A DNA stretch of 64,000 nt from an uncultured Eubacteriales bacterium (GTDB lineage: Bacteria; Bacillota; Clostridia; Oscillospirales; Oscillospiraceae). Location: NCBI GenBank assembly GCA_905198835.1, contig CAJKDY010000003.1:1-64000 (forward strand), in the 5' to 3' direction. Under the pieces are notes generated by a model. The model did not search any database. It was not told the DNA's origin and saw nothing but the letters and a program-made list of their open reading frames with translations. Both the position numbers and the translations under genes were made by a program. Shown one piece after another: positions 16,881 to 25,516 of the stretch; position 1 is the first letter of the stretch, and the number at the start of each line of letters is the position of its first letter.

Positions 16881-19129
16881 AGAGCGTCGTTTTCCGCAAT
16901 GAGGAAAACGGCTATACCGTGCTGCGGCTGGCCGTGCCCGGCGAGGAGGAACCGGCGACGGTGGTGGGCTGTATGCCCGGCGTCTCTCCCGGCGAGACCC
17001 TGAGCGTCACCGGCACCTGGGGCCACCACGCCGCCTACGGCGCCCAGTTCAAGGCCCGTACCGTGGAGCGGAAAATGCCCTCAGAGGCAGCGGCTATTTT
17101 GGAATACCTCTCCTCCGGTGCGGTGAAGGGCGTGGGGGCAGTCACCGCCCGGCGGCTGGTGGAGGAGTTTGGCGAGGACGCTTTGGAGGTGCTGGAAAAT
17201 CAGCCCGAGCGCTTGGCGGGTATCAAGGGCATGACGCCCAAGCGGGCCAGGGAGCTTTCGGAGAACTTTCGCGCCCAGATGGGAATGCGTCGGCTTTTAA
17301 ACTTCCTTCGCGCCAACGAGCTGTCCCCCGACCTTGCCCTGCCCCTTTACCGCCACTATGGCGACGGGGCGCTGGAGGAGGTCAAGGCAAATCCATACCT
17401 CCTCACCGCCGAGGGTATGGACGTGGCCTTTCAGACTGCCGACGCCCTGGCGGTCTCTCTGGGCGTGGACGCCAACGACCCCCAGCGGCTGGAGGCGGCG
17501 CTCCTCTTTGAACTGCGGCACAACGCGGGCAACGGCCACAGCTTTTTGCCGGTGGACAAGCTCCTTTTGGCCACTACCCGGCTGCTGTCCCTGGAGGGGC
17601 CGGAGCCGCTGGACCGGGCGCTGGACACGCTGTGCCGCGGCGGAAAGACCGTCCGGGAGACCTTGATGGGGCTGGACTGCGTGTACCTGGCCGAGCTCCA
17701 TGAGGCGGAGTGCTATGTGGCCCGGCGGCTGGAGGAGATGACTTGGCTGGAGCTAGACGCGCCCAAGGACTTTGACAGGGTGCTGGAGCGGATCCAAAAA
17801 GAACAGGGCATCACCTACGCGCCCCAGCAGGTGGAGGCGGTGGAGCTGGCTGCGAAGAGCCAGGTCATGCTGCTTACCGGCGGACCGGGCACCGGCAAGA
17901 CCACGTCCCTTCGGGGCGTACTGGCTCTCTTTGACGTCCTGGGACTGGACACCGCCCTGGCCGCCCCCACAGGCCGGGCCGCCAAGCGTCTGGGGGAGAC
18001 CTGCGCAGCGGAGGCCTACACCATCCACCGCCTCCTGGAGACCCATTTTGACGACAAGACGGGCAAGATCTACTTTACCCATACCCAAAAGGACCCGCTG
18101 AAGCAGGACGCCGTCATCGTAGACGAGACCTCCATGGTGGATATCACCCTCATGTCCGCGCTGCTGCAGGGACTCAAGAGCGACTGCCGGCTGGTGCTGG
18201 TGGGCGATCCCAACCAGCTGCCCTCCGTGGGCCCCGGCGCGCTGCTGGCCGACCTTCTGAAAAGCGGCGCCATTCCGGCGGTGAGCCTGGTCCAGGTCTT
18301 CCGCCAGGCCGCTCGCAGCGCCATTGTCCGCAGCGCCCATGAGATCCACCACGGCGTCCAGCCTCAGCTGAAAAACACCGGGGAGGGGGACTTCTTCTTT
18401 CTCAGCCGCATGAAGAGCGAGGAGGCGGCCCAGACGGTGGTGGAGCTGGTGTCCAGCCGCCTGCCTCAGCGCATGGGCTTTCCCTCCGACCAGATCCAGG
18501 TCCTCACGCCCACCCGGAAGGGGCCCTTGGGCACCTTTGAACTGAACCGCCGATTGCAGGAGACGTTGAACCCGCCGGCAGAGGACAAGCCCCAGCGGGC
18601 CTTTGGGGCGGTGGTGTTCCGCCTGGGGGACCGGGTCATGCAGGTGAAGAACAACTACGATGCCATGTGGCTGGACCCGGACAAGGCCGAGAGCGGCCTG
18701 GGGGTCTTCAACGGCGACATCGGCAAGATCATCGACGTGGAGCAAGACGGCTCCGCCCTCACTGTGGACTTCGACGGCCGCAAGGTCTTCTATCCCGCCG
18801 ACGCCCTGGGCGAGCTGGAGCTGGCCTACGCCGTCACCGTCCACAAATCCCAGGGCAGCGAGTACCCCGCCGTGGTCTTCGCTTGCCTGGACGTACCCCC
18901 CATGCTCCTGACCCGCAGCGTCCTCTATACCGCCGTCACCCGTGCCCGGGGCCTGCTGGTCAGCGTGGGCGACAAGCGGGTCTTCGCGCGCATGGTGGAC
19001 AACAACAAGCCCCAGCGCCGCTACTCCGCCCTCCGCGCCCGTCTGGCGGGGGGAAACGGCGGCGGAGACGTAAACGGGAACCTTGCCTTTCGTGCCGGGA
19101 TGTGGTATCATTTGGCAAAGCCCTTTTGA
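16844..19129 (+). CDS. recD2: RecD2-type ATP-dependent DNA helicase
   Basis: 761-aa SF1B 5'-3' helicase of the RecD2/YrrC group, acting in repair and replication without RecBC. An N-terminal OB-like part (ALEGRVESVVFRNEENGYTVLR) precedes helix-hairpin-helix repeats (about 85-170). The helicase core has Walker A LLTGGPGTGKTTSLRG (about 345), VIVDETSMVD (motif II), LVGDPNQLPSVG (motif III) and AYAVTVHKSQGSEYP near the end. The start is GTG 16844, preceded by GGGAGGT at 16831-16837; this removes a poorly conserved 40-aa extension. It follows uvrA and the exporter on the same strand. Confidence 0.93.
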   Translation: MEPEAKALEGRVESVVFRNEENGYTVLRLAVPGEEEPATVVGCMPGVSPGETLSVTGTWGHHAAYGAQFKARTVERKMPSEAAAILEYLSSGAVKGVGAVTARRLVEEFGEDALEVLENQPERLAGIKGMTPKRARELSENFRAQMGMRRLLNFLRANELSPDLALPLYRHYGDGALEEVKANPYLLTAEGMDVAFQTADALAVSLGVDANDPQRLEAALLFELRHNAGNGHSFLPVDKLLLATTRLLSLEGPEPLDRALDTLCRGGKTVRETLMGLDCVYLAELHEAECYVARRLEEMTWLELDAPKDFDRVLERIQKEQGITYAPQQVEAVELAAKSQVMLLTGGPGTGKTTSLRGVLALFDVLGLDTALAAPTGRAAKRLGETCAAEAYTIHRLLETHFDDKTGKIYFTHTQKDPLKQDAVIVDETSMVDITLMSALLQGLKSDCRLVLVGDPNQLPSVGPGALLADLLKSGAIPAVSLVQVFRQAARSAIVRSAHEIHHGVQPQLKNTGEGDFFFLSRMKSEEAAQTVVELVSSRLPQRMGFPSDQIQVLTPTRKGPLGTFELNRRLQETLNPPAEDKPQRAFGAVVFRLGDRVMQVKNNYDAMWLDPDKAESGLGVFNGDIGKIIDVEQDGSALTVDFDGRKVFYPADALGELELAYAVTVHKSQGSEYPAVVFACLDVPPMLLTRSVLYTAVTRARGLLVSVGDKRVFARMVDNNKPQRRYSALRARLAGGNGGGDVNGNLAFRAGMWYHLAKPF

Positions 19130-19141
19130 GGAGGAGAGTCC

Positions 19142-20848
19142 ATGAAAAAGAGATGTTTGGCGACCCTGTTGGCCCTGGCGATGTGCCTGACCCTGCTGCC
19201 CGCCGTTGCCCTGGCGGCAGACGATGATTTTGTGATCGAAAACGGTGTCCTGACCCGATACAACGGCCCCGGAGGCGACATTGTGATCCCTGAGGGCGTG
19301 GTCAACATTGGTTGGGCGGCGTTCGAGGGCAGCGCCGCCGTGACCCATATCACCCTTCCTAACAGCGTTGTCAGCATCAACTACGGCGTTTTTGACGACT
19401 GCACCGAGCTGACCGGCTTCTCGGTTTCTTCAAACAACCGCTCTTTTTCCGTAGAGGACGGGGTGCTATTCAATAAGGACAAGACCACGCTGGTGCGCTA
19501 CCCCTTGGCCAAGGCGGGTACGGAGTACATCATCCCGGCCAGCGTGACCGCGATTGGCCTCTGTGCTCTTCGGAATTCCTCCGGGCTGACGAAGGTGGTC
19601 ATCCCGGAGGGGGTAAAGACCATTCAGGCCTGGGCGTTTTCCGGCTGTACTAACCTGACTGACGCAAATGAACCGGCAAGCGTGACCTGGATCGACGGCA
19701 GAAACTTTGAGGACACGCCTTGGCTGAAGAGCCAGGGGGCGTTTGGAATGTTTGGCAACGTGTTGCTTAAGTATCAGGGCCAGGGTGGCGAAGTGACTAT
19801 CCCTGACGGGGTGACGGAAATCGGCACCTCCGCATTTTACGGCCAAACCGCCGTGACGAAAGTGACCCTTCCGGAGGGCGTGACCAATATTGGTATGTCC
19901 GCGTTTCAGAACTGCACCAGCCTGGAGGAGGTGCGTATTCCCCAGAGTGTAACGGAGGTCGGAATGGCGGCCTTTGACGGCACGCCATGGCAAACGGCCC
20001 AAGGCGACTTCTTGATCATCAACGGGATATTACTGAGCTATCAGGGCCAGAGGGGCGAGGTGGACATTCCCAACGGCGTCACGGAAATCGCACCTGAAGC
20101 ATTCCAAAACTGTACCACCTTGACCGGTGTGACCATTCCTGACGGTGTGACCGAAATAGGATGGCTTGCGTTTAACGGGTGCACAGCTCTGTCCCGAGTT
20201 GAAATTCCCGACAGTGTGACCTCCTTTGGCGACAGGGTATTTGAAGGTACGCCCTGGCTGGAGGCCCAGGGCGAGTTTCCTGTTGTCAACGGGACCCTGT
20301 TGAAGTATCAGGGTCAGGGGGGAGACGTGATCATTCCTGACGGCGTGAGTGTTATTGGCTCCTATGCGTTTTGGAATTGTCACAGCCTGACCAGCATTAC
20401 GATCCCCAAAAGTGTGACCGCAGTCATGTTAAACGCATTTCTTGACTGCTACAACTTGACCGATGTGTATTACGGCGGTGGGATCGAGGACTGGAAGGTT
20501 GACTTTCATGCCGCGGTGGATGACCGTTTGCTTGCCGCCGATATCCATTATCAGTATGGCGCCCCTGGTACCGCCCAGGAAGGGGAAATGAAGAGTGCCG
20601 ACGGCGCCAACATCTCCTGGGAAATGAGCGCGACGGGAGCGTTCAGCGTGGACCCCACAAATCTGGCATCAGAGGAAGCCGTTCTGGTGGCATGCTACGA
20701 TAACGATGGCCGCTTCACCGGCGTGAAGCCGCTGGACACCGGCAGACCGGAGGCCCAGATCGACCCCGCCACGCCCAATGTGCGGCTCTTCTGGCTGAAC
20801 GGGGCGCAAGCGCCCCAGTCCCGCAGCGTGACGGTGTGGGGGAAGTGA
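19142..20848 (+). CDS. Secreted leucine-rich repeat (BspA/LRR_5) protein
   Basis: 568 aa with a clear signal peptide (MKKRCLATLLALAMCLTLLPAVALA). About ten LRR_5 units fill residues 40-450, each of the form VTIPDGVTEIGTSAFYGQTAVTKVTLPEGVT. Every third or so is interrupted by an insert containing LLKYQGQGGEV or LLSYQGQRGEV, giving a higher-order repeat. A non-repetitive C-terminal domain (about 460-568) follows; there is no LPXTG or SLH anchor, so it is probably released or attached non-covalently. Such proteins mediate binding to host or matrix in gut and oral bacteria. GAGGAGGAG precedes the start, 12 bp after recD2. Confidence 0.88.
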   Translation: MKKRCLATLLALAMCLTLLPAVALAADDDFVIENGVLTRYNGPGGDIVIPEGVVNIGWAAFEGSAAVTHITLPNSVVSINYGVFDDCTELTGFSVSSNNRSFSVEDGVLFNKDKTTLVRYPLAKAGTEYIIPASVTAIGLCALRNSSGLTKVVIPEGVKTIQAWAFSGCTNLTDANEPASVTWIDGRNFEDTPWLKSQGAFGMFGNVLLKYQGQGGEVTIPDGVTEIGTSAFYGQTAVTKVTLPEGVTNIGMSAFQNCTSLEEVRIPQSVTEVGMAAFDGTPWQTAQGDFLIINGILLSYQGQRGEVDIPNGVTEIAPEAFQNCTTLTGVTIPDGVTEIGWLAFNGCTALSRVEIPDSVTSFGDRVFEGTPWLEAQGEFPVVNGTLLKYQGQGGDVIIPDGVSVIGSYAFWNCHSLTSITIPKSVTAVMLNAFLDCYNLTDVYYGGGIEDWKVDFHAAVDDRLLAADIHYQYGAPGTAQEGEMKSADGANISWEMSATGAFSVDPTNLASEEAVLVACYDNDGRFTGVKPLDTGRPEAQIDPATPNVRLFWLNGAQAPQSRSVTVWGK

Positions 20849-20863
20849 AAAACGACAGGGAAG

Positions 20864-20895
20864 AGGGACGGCCCCGCGGGGCCGTCCCTTTGTTT
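20864..20895 (+). terminator. Terminator of the LRR gene
   Basis: A 12-bp perfect stem, AGGGACGGCCCC with GGGGCCGTCCCT and a 2-nt loop, is followed by TTTGTTT. Confidence 0.9.
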
Positions 20896-20901
20896 GTCGG
20901 C

Positions 20902-20926
20902 GGCGCGTCTGGGAAGCCGCGCCCTA
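20902..20926 (+). repeat. GGCGCG-hairpin intergenic repeat, solo copy
   Basis: A 25-bp unit starting GGCGCGTCTGGGAAGCCGCG, with a GGCGCG/CGCGCC stem and ending CCCTAC. The same unit occurs twice in the repeat region at 30118-30143 (inverted) and 30753-30777. It is noncoding and probably a remnant of a larger dispersed element. Confidence 0.7.
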
Positions 20927-20927
20927 C

Positions 20928-20960
20928 TGGACAATTTGAAAATTTGTGCTATACTATATC
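20928..20960 (+). promoter_or_regulatory. Promoter of the CorC-like gene
   Basis: TGGACA and TATACT are separated by 16 bp, about 50 bp before the GTG start at 21005. Confidence 0.55.
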
Positions 20961-21004
20961 TGTCATACCCTGCATAAATGAATTTACATAGGGGGAATTT
21001 GTTC

Positions 21005-21967
21005 GTGGACGACCGATCGTGGCTGATCCTGACTGTCTGTTTGGGCGTGGCCTGCGCGGCGCTGCTTGGCTACGCGCTGGTGCTGACCTACCGCATCGCC
21101 TCCAACGAGAGCCGCTTCAAGCGCCTGGTGGCCAAGCTCACCGGCAAGGAGCCGGAACAGGTCTCGGAGGAGGAGATCATGCAGATGGTGGACGCCGGGG
21201 AGGAGACCGGCGCCATCCAGCAAGAGGAGCGGGAGATGATCGAAAACATCTTCGAGTTCGACAACACCACCGCCGAGGACGTGATGGTCCACCGGACGGA
21301 CATGGTGCTGCTGGACGTGGAGGATACGCCGGAGGAGATCCTGGCCACCATCGAGAGCTCCGGGCTGTCCCGCTTTCCCGTCTATGAAAACGAGCCCGAC
21401 GACATCATTGGCATTTTGAACGTCCGGGACTACCTTTTGAACACCCAGCGGTCCGATCCCCGCGCCCTGCGGGAGCTGCTGCGCCAGCCCTACTTTGTCC
21501 CCGAGACCGTCCGCACCGACCGGCTCTTTCGGGATATGCAGGCCAAGAAGGTCCATCTGGCCATCGTGGTGGATGAGTACGGCGGCACGGCGGGCCTGGT
21601 GACTATGGAGGACTTGCTGGAAGAGATCGTGGGCAACATATATGACGAATTTGACCCCGCCGAGGAGAGCGAGATCATCCCCGTGGGGGAAGACCGCTGG
21701 CGGGTGGCCGGCGGCGTGGAACTCGACGAGCTGGACGAGGCCCTGGGACTGTCCCTCTCCGGCGACGAGGACGCGGACTACGACACTCTGGGCGGGCTGG
21801 TCTTTGCCCATCTGGACGTGATCCCTGAGGACGGCAGTCAGGTGGAGCTGGAACTGCCCGGGGTGAAGGTCCATGTGGACGCCATCGCCGACCACCGGGT
21901 GGAGTGGTGCACCCTCACCAAGCTGACGCCCCAGCCCATGGACGTTCTGGCCCCGGAGGAGCAGTAA
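21005..21967 (+). CDS. CorC/HlyC-like CBS-pair protein lacking the CNNM domain
   Basis: About 320 aa. One N-terminal membrane helix (SWLILTVCLGVACAALLGYALVLTY) is followed by an acidic linker. Then come a CBS pair (TTAEDVMVHRTDMVLLDVEDTPEEIL, and IVVDEYGGTAGLVTMEDLLEEIVGNIYDE) and a C-terminal CorC_HlyC domain (WRVAGGVELDELDEALGL). Related proteins carry a DUF21/CNNM membrane domain of about 180 aa for Mg2+/Co2+ efflux; here it is replaced by a single helix. GTG 21005 has GGGGG 9 bp upstream; ATG 20978 is possible but lacks a ribosome site. mutS2 starts 12 bp later. Confidence 0.85.
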   Translation: MDDRSWLILTVCLGVACAALLGYALVLTYRIASNESRFKRLVAKLTGKEPEQVSEEEIMQMVDAGEETGAIQQEEREMIENIFEFDNTTAEDVMVHRTDMVLLDVEDTPEEILATIESSGLSRFPVYENEPDDIIGILNVRDYLLNTQRSDPRALRELLRQPYFVPETVRTDRLFRDMQAKKVHLAIVVDEYGGTAGLVTMEDLLEEIVGNIYDEFDPAEESEIIPVGEDRWRVAGGVELDELDEALGLSLSGDEDADYDTLGGLVFAHLDVIPEDGSQVELELPGVKVHVDAIADHRVEWCTLTKLTPQPMDVLAPEEQ

Positions 21968-21979
21968 GGAGAAACGCAT

Positions 21980-24331
21980 TTGATCAGTGAGCGCTTTCGT
22001 AAGTCTATAGAGACCCTGGAGCTGCCCCGGGTCCTGGAGCTGCTGGCCCAAGAGGCGGCCACTCAGGAGGGGAAGGAAAAGGCTCTGGAGCTTTTACCCG
22101 AGACCGATATCCAAAGCGTCGAGCGGCTCCAGGAGGAGACGGCGGCGGCTTTTGCCATGCTCACCCTCCACGGCACACCCGCCCTGGCCGGCGTCCGCCC
22201 GGTCAGGGCTTCTTTGCAGCGCGCCGACCGGGGCGGCAGCTTAAATACACGGGAGCTTTTGGACGTGGCGGCGGTGCTTCGGTGCGCCCGCAGCGTCAAG
22301 GAGTATGGCGCGGCGGCCCAGGACAGCGTCATCAGCCACCTTTTCCGCTCCCTGACGGCCAACAAGTATCTGGAGGAGAAGATCACCGGCTCCATCCCCG
22401 CCGAGGATGAGATCGCCGACGCCGCCAGTCCGGAGCTGGCCGACATCCGCCGTCATAAGCGCGCCGCTGCGGGCAAGGTCCGGGAGGTCCTCAACAAACT
22501 CATCGCCTCCAACCAGTCCAAGTACCTCCAGGAGAGCATCATCACCCAGCGGGGTGGGCGGTACGTGGTGCCGGTGAAGAGCGAACACAAAAACGACATC
22601 CCGGGTCTTGTTCACGACGTGTCCGGTTCCGGCGGCACCTTCTTTATCGAGCCCATGGGCGTGGTCAAGGCCAACAACGAGCTGCGGGAGCTGGAGGCCA
22701 AGGAGGAGAAGGAGATCGAGCGCATCCTGGCGGCCCTCTCCGCCGAGTGCGCCTCCTTCCAAGAGGACATCGCTATGGACTATGACCTGCTGGTCATCCT
22801 GGACGGCGTCTTCGCGAGGGCCAAATTAGCCGCCCGGATGAACGCCATGGCCCCCAAGCTCACTGAGGGCGCCGTGGCCCTGAAGAAGGCCCGGCATCCC
22901 CTGCTGGACCCGAAAAAGGCGGTGGCCAACGACCTCTATCTGGGCGGGGACTTCGACACGCTGGTCATCACCGGCCCTAACACCGGCGGTAAGACCGTGA
23001 CGCTGAAGACCATCGGCCTTCTGACCCTCATGGCCCAGTGCGGGCTGCACATCCCCTGCGCGGACGACAGCTCCATCGCCGTCCGCAGCCAGGTGCTGGC
23101 CGACATCGGCGACGAGCAGTCCATCGCCCAGAGCCTGTCCACCTTCTCCAGCCACATGACCAATATCGTGGGCATTCTGAACGACGCCGACAGCGGCACC
23201 CTGATCCTCTTTGACGAGCTGGGGGCGGGCACCGACCCGGTGGAGGGCGCGGCCCTGGCCGCCGCCATCATTGAGGAGAGCCGGTCTTTGGGCGCTCTGG
23301 TCTGCGCCACCACCCACTATGCGGAATTGAAGCTCTACGCCATGACTACGCCGGGGGTGGAAAACGCTTCCTGCGAGTTCGACGTGGACTCCCTGGCCCC
23401 CACCTACCGGCTGCTCATCGGCGTGCCCGGCCGCTCTAACGCCTTTGCCATCTCCCAGCGGCTGGGCCTCTCCGAGCATATCATCCAGCGGGCCCGTGCC
23501 CGGGTGGACAGCGAGAACGTGCGCTTTGAAGAGGTGCTGGACCGGCTGGAGACGCAGCGCCGGGCCATGGAGGCCGAGCAGCACCAGGCCGCGGCCCTGC
23601 GGGCCGAGATGGAGGAGTCAGCCAAGACCGCCCGGGAGTACCGCCAAACCTTGGAAAAGGAACGGGAGAAGGCCGCCCAGCAGGCCCGTGCCGAGGCCCA
23701 GGACATCGTGGACGAGGCCCGGCGCAGGGCCGACGAGGTCTTCAAAGAGCTGAACAAAATGCGCAAAAACGTCCGGGAAAACGACACCAACGAGGCCCGG
23801 GTCTCGGTGCGCTCCAAGCTCAATCAGGCCGACCAGGCGCTTCGCCAGACCGCCCCCGACCTGCCCGCGCCGCCCCCCACCCGGCCCGCCGAGGCGGGGG
23901 ATACGGTGGAGGTGCTGGCCATGGGCGTGAAGGCGGAGGTATTATCCGTCCGCGCCGACGGAACTTTGGAACTCCAGGCGGGCATCCTGAAGCTGTCGGC
24001 CCGGCAGGAGGAGGTCCGGCTGGCGAACCCGGAGAAAAAGCCCAAGCCCAGGTCCGCCGCCGTCTCCCGGCCCATCCGTCTGGCCGCGGCGGCCAGGGAA
24101 CTGGACCTGCGGGGCATGACAGTGGACGAGGCGCTGGCGGGCCTTGATATGTTTTTGGATAACGCCGTCATGGGCAAGCTGGAGAGCGTCACCATCATCC
24201 ACGGCAAGGGCACCGGCGCGGTGCGCCGCGCCGTGCGGGAGCATTTGAAGAAAAGCCGCTACGTCAAGAGCTTTCGCCCCGGTCGGTTTGGCGAGGGAGA
24301 GGACGGCGTTACCGTAGCCGAACTGAAATAG
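21980..24331 (+). CDS. mutS2: MutS2 / RqcU, Smr-domain ATPase
   Basis: 783 aa. MutS2 suppresses recombination in some bacteria; in Bacillus it splits collided ribosomes and acts in ribosome rescue. It has a coiled-coil lever region and a MutS ATPase core: Walker A ITGPNTGGKTVTLKT (about 334), Walker B TLILFDELGAGTDPVEGAAL and the switch CATTHYAELK. A long charged helix (about 520-610) leads to a C-terminal Smr nuclease domain with LDLRGMTVDEAL and IIHGKGTGAVRRAV. The start is TTG 21980 with AAGGAGA upstream. The length is as expected for the family. Confidence 0.95.
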   Translation: MISERFRKSIETLELPRVLELLAQEAATQEGKEKALELLPETDIQSVERLQEETAAAFAMLTLHGTPALAGVRPVRASLQRADRGGSLNTRELLDVAAVLRCARSVKEYGAAAQDSVISHLFRSLTANKYLEEKITGSIPAEDEIADAASPELADIRRHKRAAAGKVREVLNKLIASNQSKYLQESIITQRGGRYVVPVKSEHKNDIPGLVHDVSGSGGTFFIEPMGVVKANNELRELEAKEEKEIERILAALSAECASFQEDIAMDYDLLVILDGVFARAKLAARMNAMAPKLTEGAVALKKARHPLLDPKKAVANDLYLGGDFDTLVITGPNTGGKTVTLKTIGLLTLMAQCGLHIPCADDSSIAVRSQVLADIGDEQSIAQSLSTFSSHMTNIVGILNDADSGTLILFDELGAGTDPVEGAALAAAIIEESRSLGALVCATTHYAELKLYAMTTPGVENASCEFDVDSLAPTYRLLIGVPGRSNAFAISQRLGLSEHIIQRARARVDSENVRFEEVLDRLETQRRAMEAEQHQAAALRAEMEESAKTAREYRQTLEKEREKAAQQARAEAQDIVDEARRRADEVFKELNKMRKNVRENDTNEARVSVRSKLNQADQALRQTAPDLPAPPPTRPAEAGDTVEVLAMGVKAEVLSVRADGTLELQAGILKLSARQEEVRLANPEKKPKPRSAAVSRPIRLAAAARELDLRGMTVDEALAGLDMFLDNAVMGKLESVTIIHGKGTGAVRRAVREHLKKSRYVKSFRPGRFGEGEDGVTVAELK

Positions 24332-24378
24332 CAATAGAAACAGCTCCTTGCGAGGCCGTATCTTTGGTGAAAATGCCG

Positions 24379-24408
24379 TTGACACAGGCGGCGCAAATTT
24401 GATATGCT
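24379..24408 (+). promoter_or_regulatory. Promoter of the HPr gene
   Basis: TTGACA (24379-24384), an 18-bp spacer and TATGCT (24403-24408) lie 55 bp before the start codon. Confidence 0.75.
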
Positions 24409-24463
24409 AACAACACGATACTGAAAACGGACCCCGCAAACTTGCATAGGAGGACGAACATCT

Positions 24464-24727
24464 ATGTATGTGAAGGAAGTTACCATCAACAACCAAGTGG
24501 GGCTCCACGCCCGTCCCGCCACCTTTTTCATCCAGAAGGCCAACGAGTTCAAAAGCTCTATCTGGGTCGAAAAGGACGAGCGCCGGGTGAATGCCAAGAG
24601 CCTGCTGGGCGTGCTGAGCCTGGGCATCATCAAGGGCACCTCCGTCTCCCTGATCGCCGACGGCGCCGATGAAAAAGAGGCTGTGGACACCCTGGTGGAG
24701 CTGGTCAGTTCCGACTTCGCCGAGTAA
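24464..24727 (+). CDS. ptsH: HPr phosphocarrier protein
   Basis: 87 aa. VGLHARPAT carries the phosphorylatable His15 used by PTS enzyme I, and Ser46 lies in AKSLLGVLSLGI, the site used by HPr kinase in catabolite control. Both residues are present, so this is a true HPr rather than a Crh-like protein that has lost His15. No enzyme I gene is adjacent, common in Clostridia where ptsH is monocistronic. It has its own promoter and terminator, and AGGAGG precedes ATG 24464. Confidence 0.95.
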   Translation: MYVKEVTINNQVGLHARPATFFIQKANEFKSSIWVEKDERRVNAKSLLGVLSLGIIKGTSVSLIADGADEKEAVDTLVELVSSDFAE

Positions 24728-24744
24728 TTCATTCCCGCATACAG

Positions 24745-24781
24745 ACCGGACCTTGGGTGTGACCCAGGGCCCGGTTTTTTA
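24745..24781 (+). terminator. Terminator of HPr gene
   Basis: A stem of about 14 bp with one mismatch (24745-24758 with 24762-24775) is followed by T6. Confidence 0.88.
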
Positions 24782-24803
24782 TCGAAAAGACGGAGGGAAC
24801 GAC

Positions 24804-25439
24804 ATGAAAAAGACCGCGGTCATTTTCGATCTGGACGGCACCCTTTTGAACACGCTGGAGGATCTGAAAAACGCCCTCAACTACGCCCTGGCCTCCCAGG
24901 GCTATCCCACCCGGACCCTGGCCGAGGTCCGTCGGTTCGTGGGCAACGGCATCCCCAAGCTCATCGAGCGCGCCGCCCCGCCCGAGGCGCCGGTCCAGGC
25001 GCTGCTGGACGTGTTTTTGCCCTATTACCAGGCCCACAACATGGACCTTACCCGCCCCTATGACGGAGTGGACCGCCTGCTGGACCGCCTTCGGGACCAG
25101 GAACGCCCTATGGCCATTGTCACCAACAAGGTCCACAGCGCCGCCGTGACTCTGTGCGGGCAGTTCTTCCCCCAGGTGGGCACGGTGGTAGGCGCCCAGC
25201 CTGGGCTTCAAAATAAGCCCGCGCCGGACATGGTGCGCGCCGCGCTGGAGCTACTGGGGGTGGGGCGGTCGGAGGCTGTCTACGTAGGCGACTCGGAGGT
25301 GGACCTGGCCACCGCCCGTAACGCGGGACTTCCCTTCGTGTGCGTCACCTGGGGCTTCCGGGATCGGGAGGAGCTGGAGCGGCAGGGCGCGACCACCTTT
25401 GCCGCCGACCCGGAAGAGCTTTGGCAGATCTTGGACTAA
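24804..25439 (+). CDS. HAD-family phosphatase, phosphoglycolate phosphatase-like
   Basis: 211 aa. VIFDLDGTLLNT holds the nucleophile and acid aspartates (motif I), AIVTNK is motif II, KPAPDMVRAALELLG gives the motif III lysine and VYVGDSEVDLATARNAGLP is motif IV. The helical cap between motifs I and II is of the Gph/PGP type. Gph removes phosphate from 2-phosphoglycolate formed during repair of DNA ends, but many relatives act on other sugar phosphates, so the substrate is uncertain. ATG 24804 follows GGAGGG. An isolated gene between terminators. Confidence 0.88.
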   Translation: MKKTAVIFDLDGTLLNTLEDLKNALNYALASQGYPTRTLAEVRRFVGNGIPKLIERAAPPEAPVQALLDVFLPYYQAHNMDLTRPYDGVDRLLDRLRDQERPMAIVTNKVHSAAVTLCGQFFPQVGTVVGAQPGLQNKPAPDMVRAALELLGVGRSEAVYVGDSEVDLATARNAGLPFVCVTWGFRDREELERQGATTFAADPEELWQILD

Positions 25440-25444
25440 ACGAG

Positions 25445-25475
25445 CGCCCCTTGTTGGCCTTGCCAACCAGGGGCG
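25445..25475 (+). terminator. Hairpin after the HAD gene (possible terminator)
   Basis: A CGCCCCTT-GTTGG stem pairs with CCAAC-AGGGGCG and is followed by a weak T-run (ATTCTT). It overlaps the -35 of the next promoter. Confidence 0.6.
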
Positions 25476-25488
25476 ATTCTTGTATAAT
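25460..25488 (+). promoter_or_regulatory. Promoter of uvrC
   Basis: TTGCCA (25460-25465), a 17-bp spacer and TATAAT (25483-25488) lie 29 bp before the uvrC start. Confidence 0.8.
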
Positions 25489-25516
25489 GGGACCCAGCGG
25501 AAAGGGGGCGGCGAGG

